Origin: an uncultured Planctomycetota bacterium
GTDB lineage: Bacteria > Planctomycetota > Phycisphaerae > SM23-33
Direction of reading: 5' to 3'
DNA: 64,000 nucleotides
NCBI GenBank assembly: GCA_903892515.1
Contig: CAITIS010000077.1
Coordinates: 25,949-89,948, forward strand
Under the pieces are notes generated by a model, which saw only the letters and a program-made list of their open reading frames with translations, did not search any database and was not told where the DNA came from. The translations under genes were made by a program, and so were the position numbers. Of this stretch, positions 11,101 through 17,530 are shown one piece after another (the stretch's first letter is position 1; each line of letters begins with the position of its first letter).

Positions 11101-11495
11101 ACCAGCTTCGTGCCACCGGGCGTGCCGTCGGTCTTCCACAACTCGGAGCCATGCACGCCGTCGTCGGCCGCGAAGTACAGGGCGTTGCCCTTGACCACGC
11201 CGGTGCTCAGTGCCGCCTCGCCGATGGTCGCAAGCATGACGTTGCCGGAGGCCTTGCCCGTGGACTTCCACAGCCGCCCCGAAGCCGAAACGATCAGGTT
11301 CGTCCCGGCCATGGCGAAATCATCGATCGGCGCTGAGGCCAGCTGGTTGATGTCCAAAACCATGCTGGCCGTCAGCAGCAGGCGCTGTTCCAGACTCTCC
11401 AGCCGCACCCCGGTCGGCTCGGCGCAGCGCGTGCGGATGTGTGAAGAACGGTTGGCTGCTCTGCGGCCGCGCGCACTGATCGTAGGCTTGAACAT
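5184..11495 (-). CDS. Giant ELWxxDGT-repeat / Calx-beta / CARDB-like surface protein (2103 aa)
   Basis: The preferred start is the ATG at 11495 (MFKPTISARGRR), which has AGGAGAG 8 nt upstream; the frame stays open to 11594 but has no better start. The N-terminus carries the planctomycete export signature LESLEQRLLLTAS. The body holds about 32 copies of the ELWKSDGTxxGT repeat, arranged as two blocks of 16, each followed by a Calx-beta domain (ASETNP and FTITRTG in the first, ASETNP and FKITRTG in the second). The C-terminus has a CARDB-like adhesion domain beginning near LDFAVKNLAYSP. ELWxxDGT repeats probably fold as beta-propeller blades; Calx-beta domains bind calcium. The protein is likely secreted or cell-surface and adhesive. 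No enzymatic motif was seen. It stands alone, convergent with the gene at 4624. Confidence 0.88.
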   Translation of the reverse strand: MFKPTISARGRRAANRSSHIRTRCAEPTGVRLESLEQRLLLTASMVLDINQLASAPIDDFAMAGTNLIVSASGRLWKSTGKASGNVMLATIGEAALSTGVVKGNALYFAADDGVHGSELWKTDGTPGGTKLVTDIWPGTASSGITDLTLFNGVLYFEANDGTNGAELWKSDGSTAGTVMLKNILSGSSAGSPHGFKVLNGWLYFAAYDPTNGTELWRSDGTAAGTAIFANIRPGNGGSYPAQLTVAGSRLYFSATDGTNGSELWQTDGTTTAMVKDIRPGSNSSSFSSLVGNGGLLYFSDSDGTNGTELWVSDGSGAGTKMFDICPGSASSYPSDIVALGTKVYFCANDGIAGAELWESDGASATLLKDLYPTGNSYPALLTVCNGAIYFRATSANAGAELWKSDGTADGTVLLKDIRPGYQSSLPTQLKAYNGSLYFTTDDGAHVGNLWKSDGTAAGTTSVVDFKAGAGFADPAKAFQPVVFNGVLYYVADDGVHGSELWRSNGTASGTAMVKDIYAGPGSSGISSVAVFNGVLYFNAGDETHGSRLWRSDGTEAGTQLANVEATEVSDLVVFNNALYFSGQDSSGGELWKTDGTYEGTVTLTHSNTYPSELTVCNGTLYFNGYDATNGYQLWKSDGTAGGTALLRDLNPASAYPHSLTAGGSLLYFLYEDATYGNEVGVSDGTFGGTKLLSNTTYNDLDQLVAFNNRPYFVADAGTNGYQIWTSDGTAAGTTTVTTLGTGINYVRPTNLTGYNGELYFAYSDSDGYDNDGSDNAQLWKSDGLSMGTTGVVKTINSSGSGKIGSLVECNGALYFQADDGQYGAEVWKSDGTEAGTIQVADINPGGGDSDPTGFVSLNGIMYFQANDGIHGAELFGMDDPARPASAPVISITASKTSASETNPATTGKGQFTITRTGPITAQMPVFYSVWGTASSGTDYQLLAGTAMIPPGQASQIINVAPIDDLLAEGAETVTIMISPTNMYSIKAGKGSATITIQDNDAPIAASLVKDINGLAYAPIDDFAAAGASMIVSASGRLWKATGNPSTNVMLKSLANAELSKGVMKNNTLYFLADDSIHGKELWKTDGTAKGTVLVKDINPGSGSSGSSGLVLMNGAIYFGADDGVNGKELWKSDGTTAGTALLKNIADGSGSSAPSYLTVMNGALYFSAYGSTGTELWKSDGTAGGTVAVKDIYAGAGGSSPYALTAVGGTLFFLANDGPHGYELWKSDGSSDGTQLVADLAAGSGSAGINFMTACGSRLFFSRNKPGEGGELWTSDGTSAGTVTVKDIYEGATGSNPNCLTAVGNVLYFYAWGYRPSDGDTAATGSELWKSDGTPGGTVLVKDIQPGTASSYPQYLTACNGMLYFRAGDSKGEELWKSDGTAAGTVMVKDIAPGYSSSSPKDMASYNGMLYFKVDDGAHGYDLWKSDGSAAGTKQVITMKAGAGFSEPTNAGAPIILNGSTYFLADDGIHGYELWRSNGTAASTVMVKDILPGLASSGISHLTVFHNALYFGADDGIHGYELWKSDGSAAGTVLVKDAYSGPYGSEVSQLTVWNGSLYFSADGADVSLWKSDGTEAGTVELDVGSSIYPIYLTAGSSALFFQGYDQTHGYQLWKSDGTVAGTKMVKDLGSFSAQPSQLTGCGGLLYFVYTDSNYGTELGRSNGTSAGTFLVKDIDTDANVGSYPMYLTAYNGLLYFQATDATHGAELWKSDGTNGGTVLVSDIFEGASYSSPSDLTVCNGLLYFAAYDNGHGTELWKSDGTAAGTRLVKDIRDQYDGSDPTNLAARNGVLYFQADDGVHGIEPWKSDGTAAGTVMLADVNAMAGSSNAAGFAVMNGMIYFQGDDGVHGSELTVVNMTSRLLTAPTISIAATKAAASETNPAAAGMGTFKITRTGSTAGALTVQYGFMGPASNGVDYSTLSGTADFAIGQSSVTITITPIDDSLSEGPEIVQLCLTASSDYVVNASKAVAAVTIADNETYLDFAVKNLAYSPKTLSLASAAQTLAVTVKLSNAGSAAATSFLELQLISSTDATQVTSLGSVSVASIAAKGSATKIVPVDWGTFGNKPNVGDYYLRAIVTDNPIQEINLLDNTLTSALADIKVVA

Positions 11496-11673
11496 GAATC
11501 GCTCTCTCCTGGGATTGCTGTCTGACAACTTGTCGGACAAAAAACGTACCGAAAGGTCAACGGGAGAGTAGTCGAACCCAAGGCGTTCGGTCAAAGGTAT
11601 TCAGGTGTAGCCGCAGGACCCCGTGGGGGCTGGTCGCGGCTGTCTTGAGGCAACGATGTCGAGCCGGCGCCGC

Positions 11674-12609
11674 CTATTCTCCCTCCAGCGTCTTCTTGAT
11701 CTTGAGCAGTTCGGCCCGGCGCTCCTTGCTGACCTTGGGGTACTTCAGGTTCAGCCGCTCCAGCGACAGGCAGATCGCCTCGGAAACCGCCAGCCGGGCG
11801 AACCATTTGTTGTCGGCGGGGATCACGAACCACGGCGCCAGGTCGGTGCTGGTGCGGCTGAGCATCTCCCCGAACGCCTTCTGGTAGTCGTTCCAGAACG
11901 CCCGCTCGGCGGAATCGGCCGGTGAGAACTTCCAGTTTTTCGCCGGCTCGTCGATGCGCGACAGGAACCGCCGCTTCTGCTCTTGCCGCGAGAGGTTCAG
12001 GAAGAACTTCAGCACGACGATGCCGTTGCGAGCGAGGTACTTCTCGAAGTTGGCGATCTCCTTGAAGCGACGCTCCCACAGGTCGCCATCCAGCGTATCA
12101 GCAGGCAGCTTCTGCTTGGCCAGAAACTCCGGGTGCACGCGGACCACCAGCACCTCTTCGTAGTAGGAGCGGTTGAAGATGCCGATCATGCCTCGCCCAG
12201 GCAAAGCCTTGCTGGCGCGCCACAGGTAGTCATGGTCAAGCTCCTCGGCCGAGGGGGTCTTAAAGCTCGTAACGTTGCAGCCCTGCGGGTTCACCCCCGA
12301 CATCACGTGGCGAATCACCCCGTCTTTGCCGGCGGCATCCATGCCCTGAAAGATCACCAGCAGCGCGTGGGTGCCGCTGGCGTAGAGCGTCTCCTGCAAT
12401 TCGCTCATCCGCTCGACATTGCCGGCCACCCGCTCCATCGCGCCGGTCTTGTCTTTGTACCCGCCGGTGAAGCCGGGATCGAAGTCCTTCTTGAGCGAGA
12501 TCTTCCGGCCAGGCGCAACCAGGATTTCGCCCAGCCGAAACTCGATGGCCTCGTCGCCGGGGCCTTTGATTCTGATCTTGCGCTTCGGATCCAGATTCAG
12601 TTTTTCCAT
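11674..12609 (-). CDS. ppk2: PPK2-family polyphosphate:nucleotide phosphotransferase (311 aa)
   Basis: PPK2 enzymes transfer phosphate between polyphosphate and nucleotides in the cytoplasm. The Walker A-like loop GMDAAGKDG is at residues 89-97, followed by the family segments FNRSYYEEVLVVRVHPE and the basic, Arg-rich C-terminal lid region (FLNLSRQEQKRRF). Length fits single-domain PPK2. The start at 12609 (MEKLNLDPKRK) has GGAG 7 nt upstream; an extended in-frame start at 12693 would read into repeat sequence. The next gene upstream on the strand is phosphofructokinase, so both may serve energy metabolism, but a 215-nt repeat-containing spacer argues against tight coupling. Whether it makes ADP/GDP or consumes them cannot be told from sequence alone. 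Confidence 0.88.
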   Translation of the reverse strand: MEKLNLDPKRKIRIKGPGDEAIEFRLGEILVAPGRKISLKKDFDPGFTGGYKDKTGAMERVAGNVERMSELQETLYASGTHALLVIFQGMDAAGKDGVIRHVMSGVNPQGCNVTSFKTPSAEELDHDYLWRASKALPGRGMIGIFNRSYYEEVLVVRVHPEFLAKQKLPADTLDGDLWERRFKEIANFEKYLARNGIVVLKFFLNLSRQEQKRRFLSRIDEPAKNWKFSPADSAERAFWNDYQKAFGEMLSRTSTDLAPWFVIPADNKWFARLAVSEAICLSLERLNLKYPKVSKERRAELLKIKKTLEGE

Positions 12610-12824
12610 CAGCTTGCTCCATTCAGTAGCACGCTTCCAAAGACGTTCACCACGAAGGGCACAAAGGAAACGCCACAGACAAATAACACCCACATTGTTG
12701 AGTTGCGATCCCTGAACGGGAAGATGCTCGCCTCACCGTCGTCTAAATCAGCGATCGGCTACACTTCGCTCTTCTTGGTGCCCTTTGTGTTGCCTTCTCT
12801 TCGTGCCTTTGTGGTCAGGTGTTT
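12610..12824. repeat. Inverted word-like repeat between ppk2 and pfkA
   Basis: About 12644-12680 reads TTCACCACGAAGGGCACAAA and its imperfect reverse complement occurs at about 12772-12822. The two arms could pair across the spacer. The same accompanying words (cacgaagg, cacaaagg) recur within the arms. It belongs to the class of low-information repeats scattered through this chromosome; no function is evident. Confidence 0.6.
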
Positions 12825-13907
12825 CTAGTCGCCCAGGCAGATGCCCAGCGCCCTGGCCGTGCGCGACAGGCTGCCGCCGGGGGGGACCGTTTTCAGTTGT
12901 CCGATGGCTTCGGTGATCTTGACGGACTTCACGCCCGAGCCATCGAACGCGACCATCTCGCCAAACCGGCCGTCGGCGATGAGTTCCACGGCCTGGGCCC
13001 CGAACATCGAGCACAGCACCCGGTCGAAATTCGTGGGACAGCCGCCGCGCTGCAAGTGCCCCAGCACGCACACGCGCGTCTCCTTGCCGCAGCGCTTCTC
13101 CACCTCCTCAGCCACGACGGCGCCGATGCCGCCCAGCCGGGCCTCGCGGTTCTCCTGCTGCTGGCCGGAGGTGACGAACTGGCCGTCCTTCTCCTTGGCG
13201 CCCTCGGCCACGATGACCAGCGTGAAATGCTTGCCGGCCTCTTCCCGGCGATGGACGGCCTCGCGAATGCTGTCGTAACTGAAGGGCACTTCGGGAATCA
13301 GGATCACGTCGGCCCCGCCGGCGATGCCCGCATAGATGGCGATCCAGCCGGCGTATCGTCCCATGACCTCCAGCACGATGACGCGATTGTGGCTCTCGGC
13401 CGTCGAGTGCAGCCGGTCCAACGCGTCAGTGGCGCAGGCCACAGCCGAGTCGAAGCCGAACGTCATGGTCGTGCCTTGAAGGTCGTTATCGATGGTCTTG
13501 GGCACGCCCACCAGCGGCACGCCGCCTTCAAAGAGCTGCTGGGCGATGCTCAGCGAGCCGTCGCCGCCGATGCTCACCAGCCCGCGCATGTTCATGCTGT
13601 CCATGGTGGCCTTGACGCCCGTGATCAGGGCGGGATCGAGCCGCCGGCCTTCGCCGTGGCCGGTCTTGGCGGAGAACCGGCCTCGATTGGCGGTCCCCAG
13701 GATCGTGCCGCCGCGCGTGAGCATGTTGCCCAAGTCCTGGTACTTCAGTTGCAGAAACTGGGCCGGCTGGAGCATGCCCTCGTAGCCGCCTAAAAAGCCG
13801 ACGCTTTCCCAGCCGCGCTTGGCGGCGGCCTTGGAGACGGCGCGGATGACGGCGTTGAGACCCGGGCAGTCGCCTCCGCCTGTAACGATGCCAATTCGAT
13901 CGGCCAT
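12825..13907 (-). CDS. pfkA: 6-phosphofructokinase (360 aa), Gly104/Lys124 type
   Basis: Phosphorylates fructose 6-phosphate to fructose 1,6-bisphosphate in glycolysis. Signature segments: GGG near residue 10, GYEGM (41-45), GGDGS (114-118), PKTIDND (136-142, catalytic Asp140), MGRYAGW (182-188) and HLQRGG near 290. In E. coli numbering position 104 is Gly (GGDG), as in ATP-dependent enzymes, while position 124 is Lys (PKTIDND), as in group III and PPi-dependent enzymes. This pairing is known from group III ATP-using enzymes such as those of Streptomyces, so ATP is the most likely donor. The ATG has AGAGGAG 5 nt upstream. Confidence 0.93.
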   Translation of the reverse strand: MADRIGIVTGGGDCPGLNAVIRAVSKAAAKRGWESVGFLGGYEGMLQPAQFLQLKYQDLGNMLTRGGTILGTANRGRFSAKTGHGEGRRLDPALITGVKATMDSMNMRGLVSIGGDGSLSIAQQLFEGGVPLVGVPKTIDNDLQGTTMTFGFDSAVACATDALDRLHSTAESHNRVIVLEVMGRYAGWIAIYAGIAGGADVILIPEVPFSYDSIREAVHRREEAGKHFTLVIVAEGAKEKDGQFVTSGQQQENREARLGGIGAVVAEEVEKRCGKETRVCVLGHLQRGGCPTNFDRVLCSMFGAQAVELIADGRFGEMVAFDGSGVKSVKITEAIGQLKTVPPGGSLSRTARALGICLGD

Positions 13908-14512
13908 GAGGACTCCTCTTGCTTTGTAGGTTCGGGACCGATGCGGTCAGAAATGCACCCACGACCGCACCGTCCTGTCGGAACTATATCGGCGGGGCCG
14001 CCAACACTCCAATATCCATTCGACTCGTGCGGGGGCTTTGTTTCTGGTGAGGCAGGCCGTGCCGCGGGCATGGGAAAGTCGTGTAACAGGCCCCCGCTTC
14101 TCGTGTAACAGGCCCCCACTTCAGCGGGGGTGTGGCGGAACCCTAACTGTGTTTGCAGCCCGTTTCAACGGGCTTACCTAGACAGGCTTTAGCCACTGTG
14201 CCTCAAGGCACGGCTTCAAGCCCGCTGAAGCGGGCTGGAAATATACAATCGCTACCATATACCCCCGCTGAAGCGGGGGCCTGTTACACGACAGAGCGGC
14301 CCTGCCAGATAAGTTGGTCGCTCCCCATTTGACCCGCCAGGGGGCTTCTTTGTTGACATCCAGCCTGCCCAAGACAATAGTCATTGTCAGCCACATTCTT
14401 CATCCGCAGATGGCGCAGATGACGCAGAGAAGACGTTTCAATCCGTACGCGCCGTGGTCCGATAGCACTGAGAGAACTTTCGCCGCAGGCCTGAACCTAT
14501 TCTGAGGCCAGT
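13908..14512. other. 605-nt gene-free spacer between pfkA and the RND operon
   Basis: No gene was found. The spacer is largely taken up by a 193-bp-type structured repeat (14078-14292) and a short word-like repeat near 14403-14435 (cgcagatggcgcagatgacgcag). The RND operon promoter must lie here or just upstream of 14513, but none stood out. Confidence 0.5.
14078..14292. repeat. Structured repeat element D, copy 1 (uninterrupted)
   Basis: The termini are inverted repeats: GTCGTGTAACAGGCCCCC at the left and its complement at the right end. Internally there are further hairpins: CCCGTTTCAACGGG, GTGCCTCAAGGCAC and CCCGCTGAAGCGGG. The left end is partly duplicated (about 22 bp repeated at 14079-14122), and without that duplication the length is 193 bp, matching the copy at 47098-47403 once its nested insertion is removed. 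Confidence 0.8.
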
Positions 14513-16048
14513 ATGAGAGTATTTGGCAGCGTCGTAGATGTCCGGCTTACCCTGGTCGCCAGTTCGCTGGCCCTGCTGCTGGTCACCGGCTGCATGGTCG
14601 GCCCTAACTACCGGACGCCCGAGACCAAGATGCCCGACCAGTGGCGACAAGCCGCCACCGCCGGCATGGCCGAGGGACGGGCCAATCTGCAAACGTGGTG
14701 GACGGTCTTTGACGATCCGACCTTGACTGACCTGATCCAGCGTTCGGGCGTGGGCAATCTGGGGCTGCAGGACGCCGTTTACCGCGTGCAGCAGGCGCGG
14801 GCTCAGCGCGGTATCGCCACGGGCGAATTGTTCCCCACCCTGGGCGGCAACGTCGATTACACGCGGGCGTCAGTGAGCCACGTCAGCCGGGGCAACACGT
14901 CGCTTTCGCCCGTAGGGCTCACGAACGCCGGCTTCGACTCAACCTGGGAGATCGACGTCTTTGGCGGCATCCGCCGCAACATCGAATCGGCCACCGCCAT
15001 CCTCCAAGCCAGCGTCGAGCAGTACCGCGACGTGATGGTGACGCTGTATGCCGAGATCGGCTTGAACTACGCCGACGTGCGGACGCTGCAAGAGCGATTG
15101 GCCTTCGCTCGCGACAATGTTGACCGGCAGCGCCAGACGCTGGACCTGGTCAAGAGCAGGTTTCAGAATGGCCTGGTGCCGCAGCTGGACGTGAGACAGG
15201 CCGAGTCGAACCTGGCGAATTCCGAGTCGCAGATTCCCAGCTTTCAGGCCGGCATGGTCCAGGCCATCGACCGCCTGAGCGTTCTACTGGGAAAGGAACC
15301 GGCGTGCCTGCAGGACGAACTGAGCCGGCCCGGTCCCATCCCCAAGACCTCCGCGCAGGTTACGCTGGACATGCCGCTGGACCTGCTTCGCCAGCGTCCT
15401 GACGTGCGGGAGGCGGAGCGAACCTTAGCCGCCGCGTCGGCACAGATCGGCGTGACCACGGCCGACCTGTACCCGCATTTCTCCCTGAGCGGCACCTACG
15501 CCGCGGCGGGCACGCAGGCGTTCGGGGTGAGCGTCTGGCCGTGGGCTTGGTCGTTCGGCCCGGCCATGCGGTGGGACATCTTTGACGGCGTGCGGAACGT
15601 CTACCGCGTGCGGGCGGCCCAGGCCGTCACCGGACAGTCCCGAGCCCTGTACGAGCAGACGGTTCTCTCGGCCATGAACGAGGTCGAGGACGCGATCGTG
15701 GGGTATGCCCAGGAGCAGATTCGCCGCGACGCCCTTCTCCGGGCCGTGGTTGCCCAGCGCGAGGCGGTGGATCTCGTGCAGGATCTGTACAAGAATGGGC
15801 TGACGGACTTCCAGAACGTGCTGGATACCGAGCGGTTCCTGTTTCAGCAGGAAGACCAGTTGGCTGTCAGCGAGGGTTTGGTCACCAAGGACCTGATCTC
15901 GCTGTACAAGGCGTTGGGCGGTGGCTGGAGCCCGGAGACGCCGCTGGTGGCGCCGGCGTTTGGGCAGGACGGCCTGACCGGCCAGACCAACGCAACCGGC
16001 TCGGCCGAGGCCGCCACGCAGCCGGCTAGCCAACCGGCAAAAGAGTGA
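14513..16048 (+). CDS. Outer-membrane efflux channel of an RND system (OprM/NodT type, 511 aa)
   Basis: Forms the outer-membrane and periplasmic tunnel of a tripartite drug-type efflux pump. The signal peptide ends in LLVTGC with the typical NodT/OprM continuation MVGPNYRTP, so the protein is an outer-membrane lipoprotein. Two outer-membrane-efflux repeats follow; each has long helical stretches, and the family segments [20 protein letters not shown] and [16 protein letters not shown] are clear. Start ATG at 14513 with GAGG upstream. It is first of three co-oriented genes with the adaptor and pump. The C-terminal ~30 residues are low-complexity (Ala/Thr/Gln-rich). Substrate unknown. Confidence 0.93.
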   Translation: MRVFGSVVDVRLTLVASSLALLLVTGCMVGPNYRTPETKMPDQWRQAATAGMAEGRANLQTWWTVFDDPTLTDLIQRSGVGNLGLQDAVYRVQQARAQRGIATGELFPTLGGNVDYTRASVSHVSRGNTSLSPVGLTNAGFDSTWEIDVFGGIRRNIESATAILQASVEQYRDVMVTLYAEIGLNYADVRTLQERLAFARDNVDRQRQTLDLVKSRFQNGLVPQLDVRQAESNLANSESQIPSFQAGMVQAIDRLSVLLGKEPACLQDELSRPGPIPKTSAQVTLDMPLDLLRQRPDVREAERTLAAASAQIGVTTADLYPHFSLSGTYAAAGTQAFGVSVWPWAWSFGPAMRWDIFDGVRNVYRVRAAQAVTGQSRALYEQTVLSAMNEVEDAIVGYAQEQIRRDALLRAVVAQREAVDLVQDLYKNGLTDFQNVLDTERFLFQQEDQLAVSEGLVTKDLISLYKALGGGWSPETPLVAPAFGQDGLTGQTNATGSAEAATQPASQPAKE

Positions 16049-16183
16049 GAATCGGGATTCGGGATTCGGGATTCGGGAATCGGGAATTGGGATTCGGGAA
16101 TTGGGATTCGGGAATTGGGATTCGGGATTCGGGAATTGGGAATTGGGATTCGGGATTCGGGATGCGGAGTTGGGATGCGGGAT
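16049..16183. repeat. Heptanucleotide tandem-repeat array (GGGATTC/GGGAATT)
   Basis: About 130 bp of head-to-tail 7-mers mixing GGGATTC, GGGAATC and GGGAATT begin right after the stop codon of the efflux channel gene. The period is 7, so any reading frame through it changes phase each unit. A related array of GGAATCC/GGAATCG units is at about 62536-62640. Confidence 0.85.
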
Positions 16184-16185
16184 TC

Positions 16186-16290
16186 GCGAATATTAAATAT
16201 CAGATATTAGATACTGGATATCAGGGACAACCCGCTGCACGGAGGGCGACCGTCTTCCAAATATCTGATATCTAGTATCTAATATCTGGC
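16186..16290. repeat. AT-rich inverted word repeat upstream of the RND adaptor
   Basis: The run atatcagatattagatact near 16200 is repeated as its reverse complement near 16260-16288 (agtatctaatatct). It forms a long imperfect dyad in otherwise GC-rich DNA just upstream of the adaptor gene. Its words resemble other low-information repeats here, so an operator role is possible but not shown. Confidence 0.6.
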
Positions 16291-16323
16291 ATCAGAATCC
16301 CTCCACAAGAAAGGTACGCCGAT

Positions 16324-17517
16324 ATGCTCAAACTGCCACGCGTGTGCCTGCTGGGCCTGATTGCCTTGGCCCTGCTGGCGGGCTGTGAAGAGAACAAGAC
16401 CGCCGCGGTGCCGACCCCGCCGGCCATTGTCACTGTCGCCCAGCCCCTCAGCAAGCTCATGACCGAGTACATCGAGTACACCGGCTACACGTCGGCCGAC
16501 AAGACCGTTGAGCTGCGCGCGCAGGTGCGAGGGTATCTCCAAGACACGCTCTTTAAGCCGCGCGACCAGGTCAAGGCCGGCCAAGTGCTCTTTCAGATCG
16601 ACCCGCGCCCATACCAGGCCGATCTGGACAAGGCCAAGGCCGACCTGGCGGTGGCCCAGGCGCAGCTGGCGTTGACCGAGGCCAAACTCATGCGCATGGA
16701 AGAGGCCTTGAAGGCCAAGTCCATCAGCGAAGTGCAGGTCATCGAGCAGCGGGCCGACCGCGACAAGGCCAAGGCTGACGTCGACAAGTGCAAGGCCCTC
16801 ATCGAGACGGCGCAGTTGAACCTGGACTACACGAAGATCACCGCCCCCATCGACGGGCTGATGAGCCTGGACCTGCCCAAGAAGGGCGACCTCATCGACC
16901 CGCAGCAGACGCTGCTCTCGACCATCACCGACGATACCACCGTGTACATCAAGTTCAGCGTCAGTGAGGCCGATCTGCTGCGTATTCGCGAGATGATGCG
17001 GCAGTCCGGCGAGAGCCTGGCCACGAAGCGTTCGCCCGCCGTCGTTTACGTCGGGCTGGACAACGAAACGGGCTTTCCCCACGAGGCCGTGCTGGATTAC
17101 GTCGCGCCGGGCGTGGACCGCGAGACCGGCACGATCGAGTGCCGCGCCCGTTTCGACAACAAGAACCACGAATTGATGGGCGGGTTGCACGCGCGACTTC
17201 GCATACCCATCAGCGACCCTGAGCAGGCCCTGCTGGTGGCCGAGCGGGCCATCGGCTTGGATCAGGGCCAGCGCTACCTGCTGGTCGTCAATGACAAGAA
17301 CATCGTGGAATATCGCCCCGTGCAGGCCGGCGTGCTGGAAGGGGGCCTGCGCGTGATCCAGAGCGGCTTGAAGGCCGGCGAGTGGGTAATCGTAAACGGC
17401 TTGCAGCGTGTCCGGCCAGGCGTGCAGGTCTCGCCCCAGCGCGTCGCGATGACCTCCGGCCAGGCAGCCAGCAGGCCCGCAACGACCGCCTCGGCGCCGA
17501 CCCAACCAGCCCACTGA
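16324..17517 (+). CDS. RND efflux periplasmic adaptor (AcrA/MexA-like, 397 aa)
   Basis: Membrane-fusion protein that links the inner-membrane pump to the outer channel. The signal peptide ends in the lipobox LAGC. Lipoyl/barrel-sandwich halves flank a coiled-coil hairpin (VELRAQVRGYLQDTLFKPRD and LDYTKITAPIDGLMSL are the characteristic halves). The beta-barrel and membrane-proximal domains follow, with DYVAPGVDRETGTIECRAR. Length is normal. RBS AGAAAGG lies upstream of the ATG. The pump gene starts 13 nt downstream, so the two are in one operon; the channel gene is upstream across a repeat-filled spacer. Confidence 0.94.
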   Translation: MLKLPRVCLLGLIALALLAGCEENKTAAVPTPPAIVTVAQPLSKLMTEYIEYTGYTSADKTVELRAQVRGYLQDTLFKPRDQVKAGQVLFQIDPRPYQADLDKAKADLAVAQAQLALTEAKLMRMEEALKAKSISEVQVIEQRADRDKAKADVDKCKALIETAQLNLDYTKITAPIDGLMSLDLPKKGDLIDPQQTLLSTITDDTTVYIKFSVSEADLLRIREMMRQSGESLATKRSPAVVYVGLDNETGFPHEAVLDYVAPGVDRETGTIECRARFDNKNHELMGGLHARLRIPISDPEQALLVAERAIGLDQGQRYLLVVNDKNIVEYRPVQAGVLEGGLRVIQSGLKAGEWVIVNGLQRVRPGVQVSPQRVAMTSGQAASRPATTASAPTQPAH

Positions 17518-17530
17518 CGAAGGAGCGGCC

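Noticed and set aside
11496..11594. Upstream extension of the giant surface protein
   Set aside because: The 33 extra residues are not signal-like; ATG at 11495 has an RBS and directly precedes the export segment.
14403..14440. CRISPR-like short repeats
   Set aside because: No regular repeat-spacer structure; the words are tandem low-information repeats. The tandem units at 60494-60603 are also not CRISPR, as spacers are only 10 bp and nearly identical.
16045..16275. Open frame through the heptamer array
   Set aside because: Repetitive Gly/Ile/Arg/Asp-type peptide from the 7-bp repeat; no sign of a real gene.
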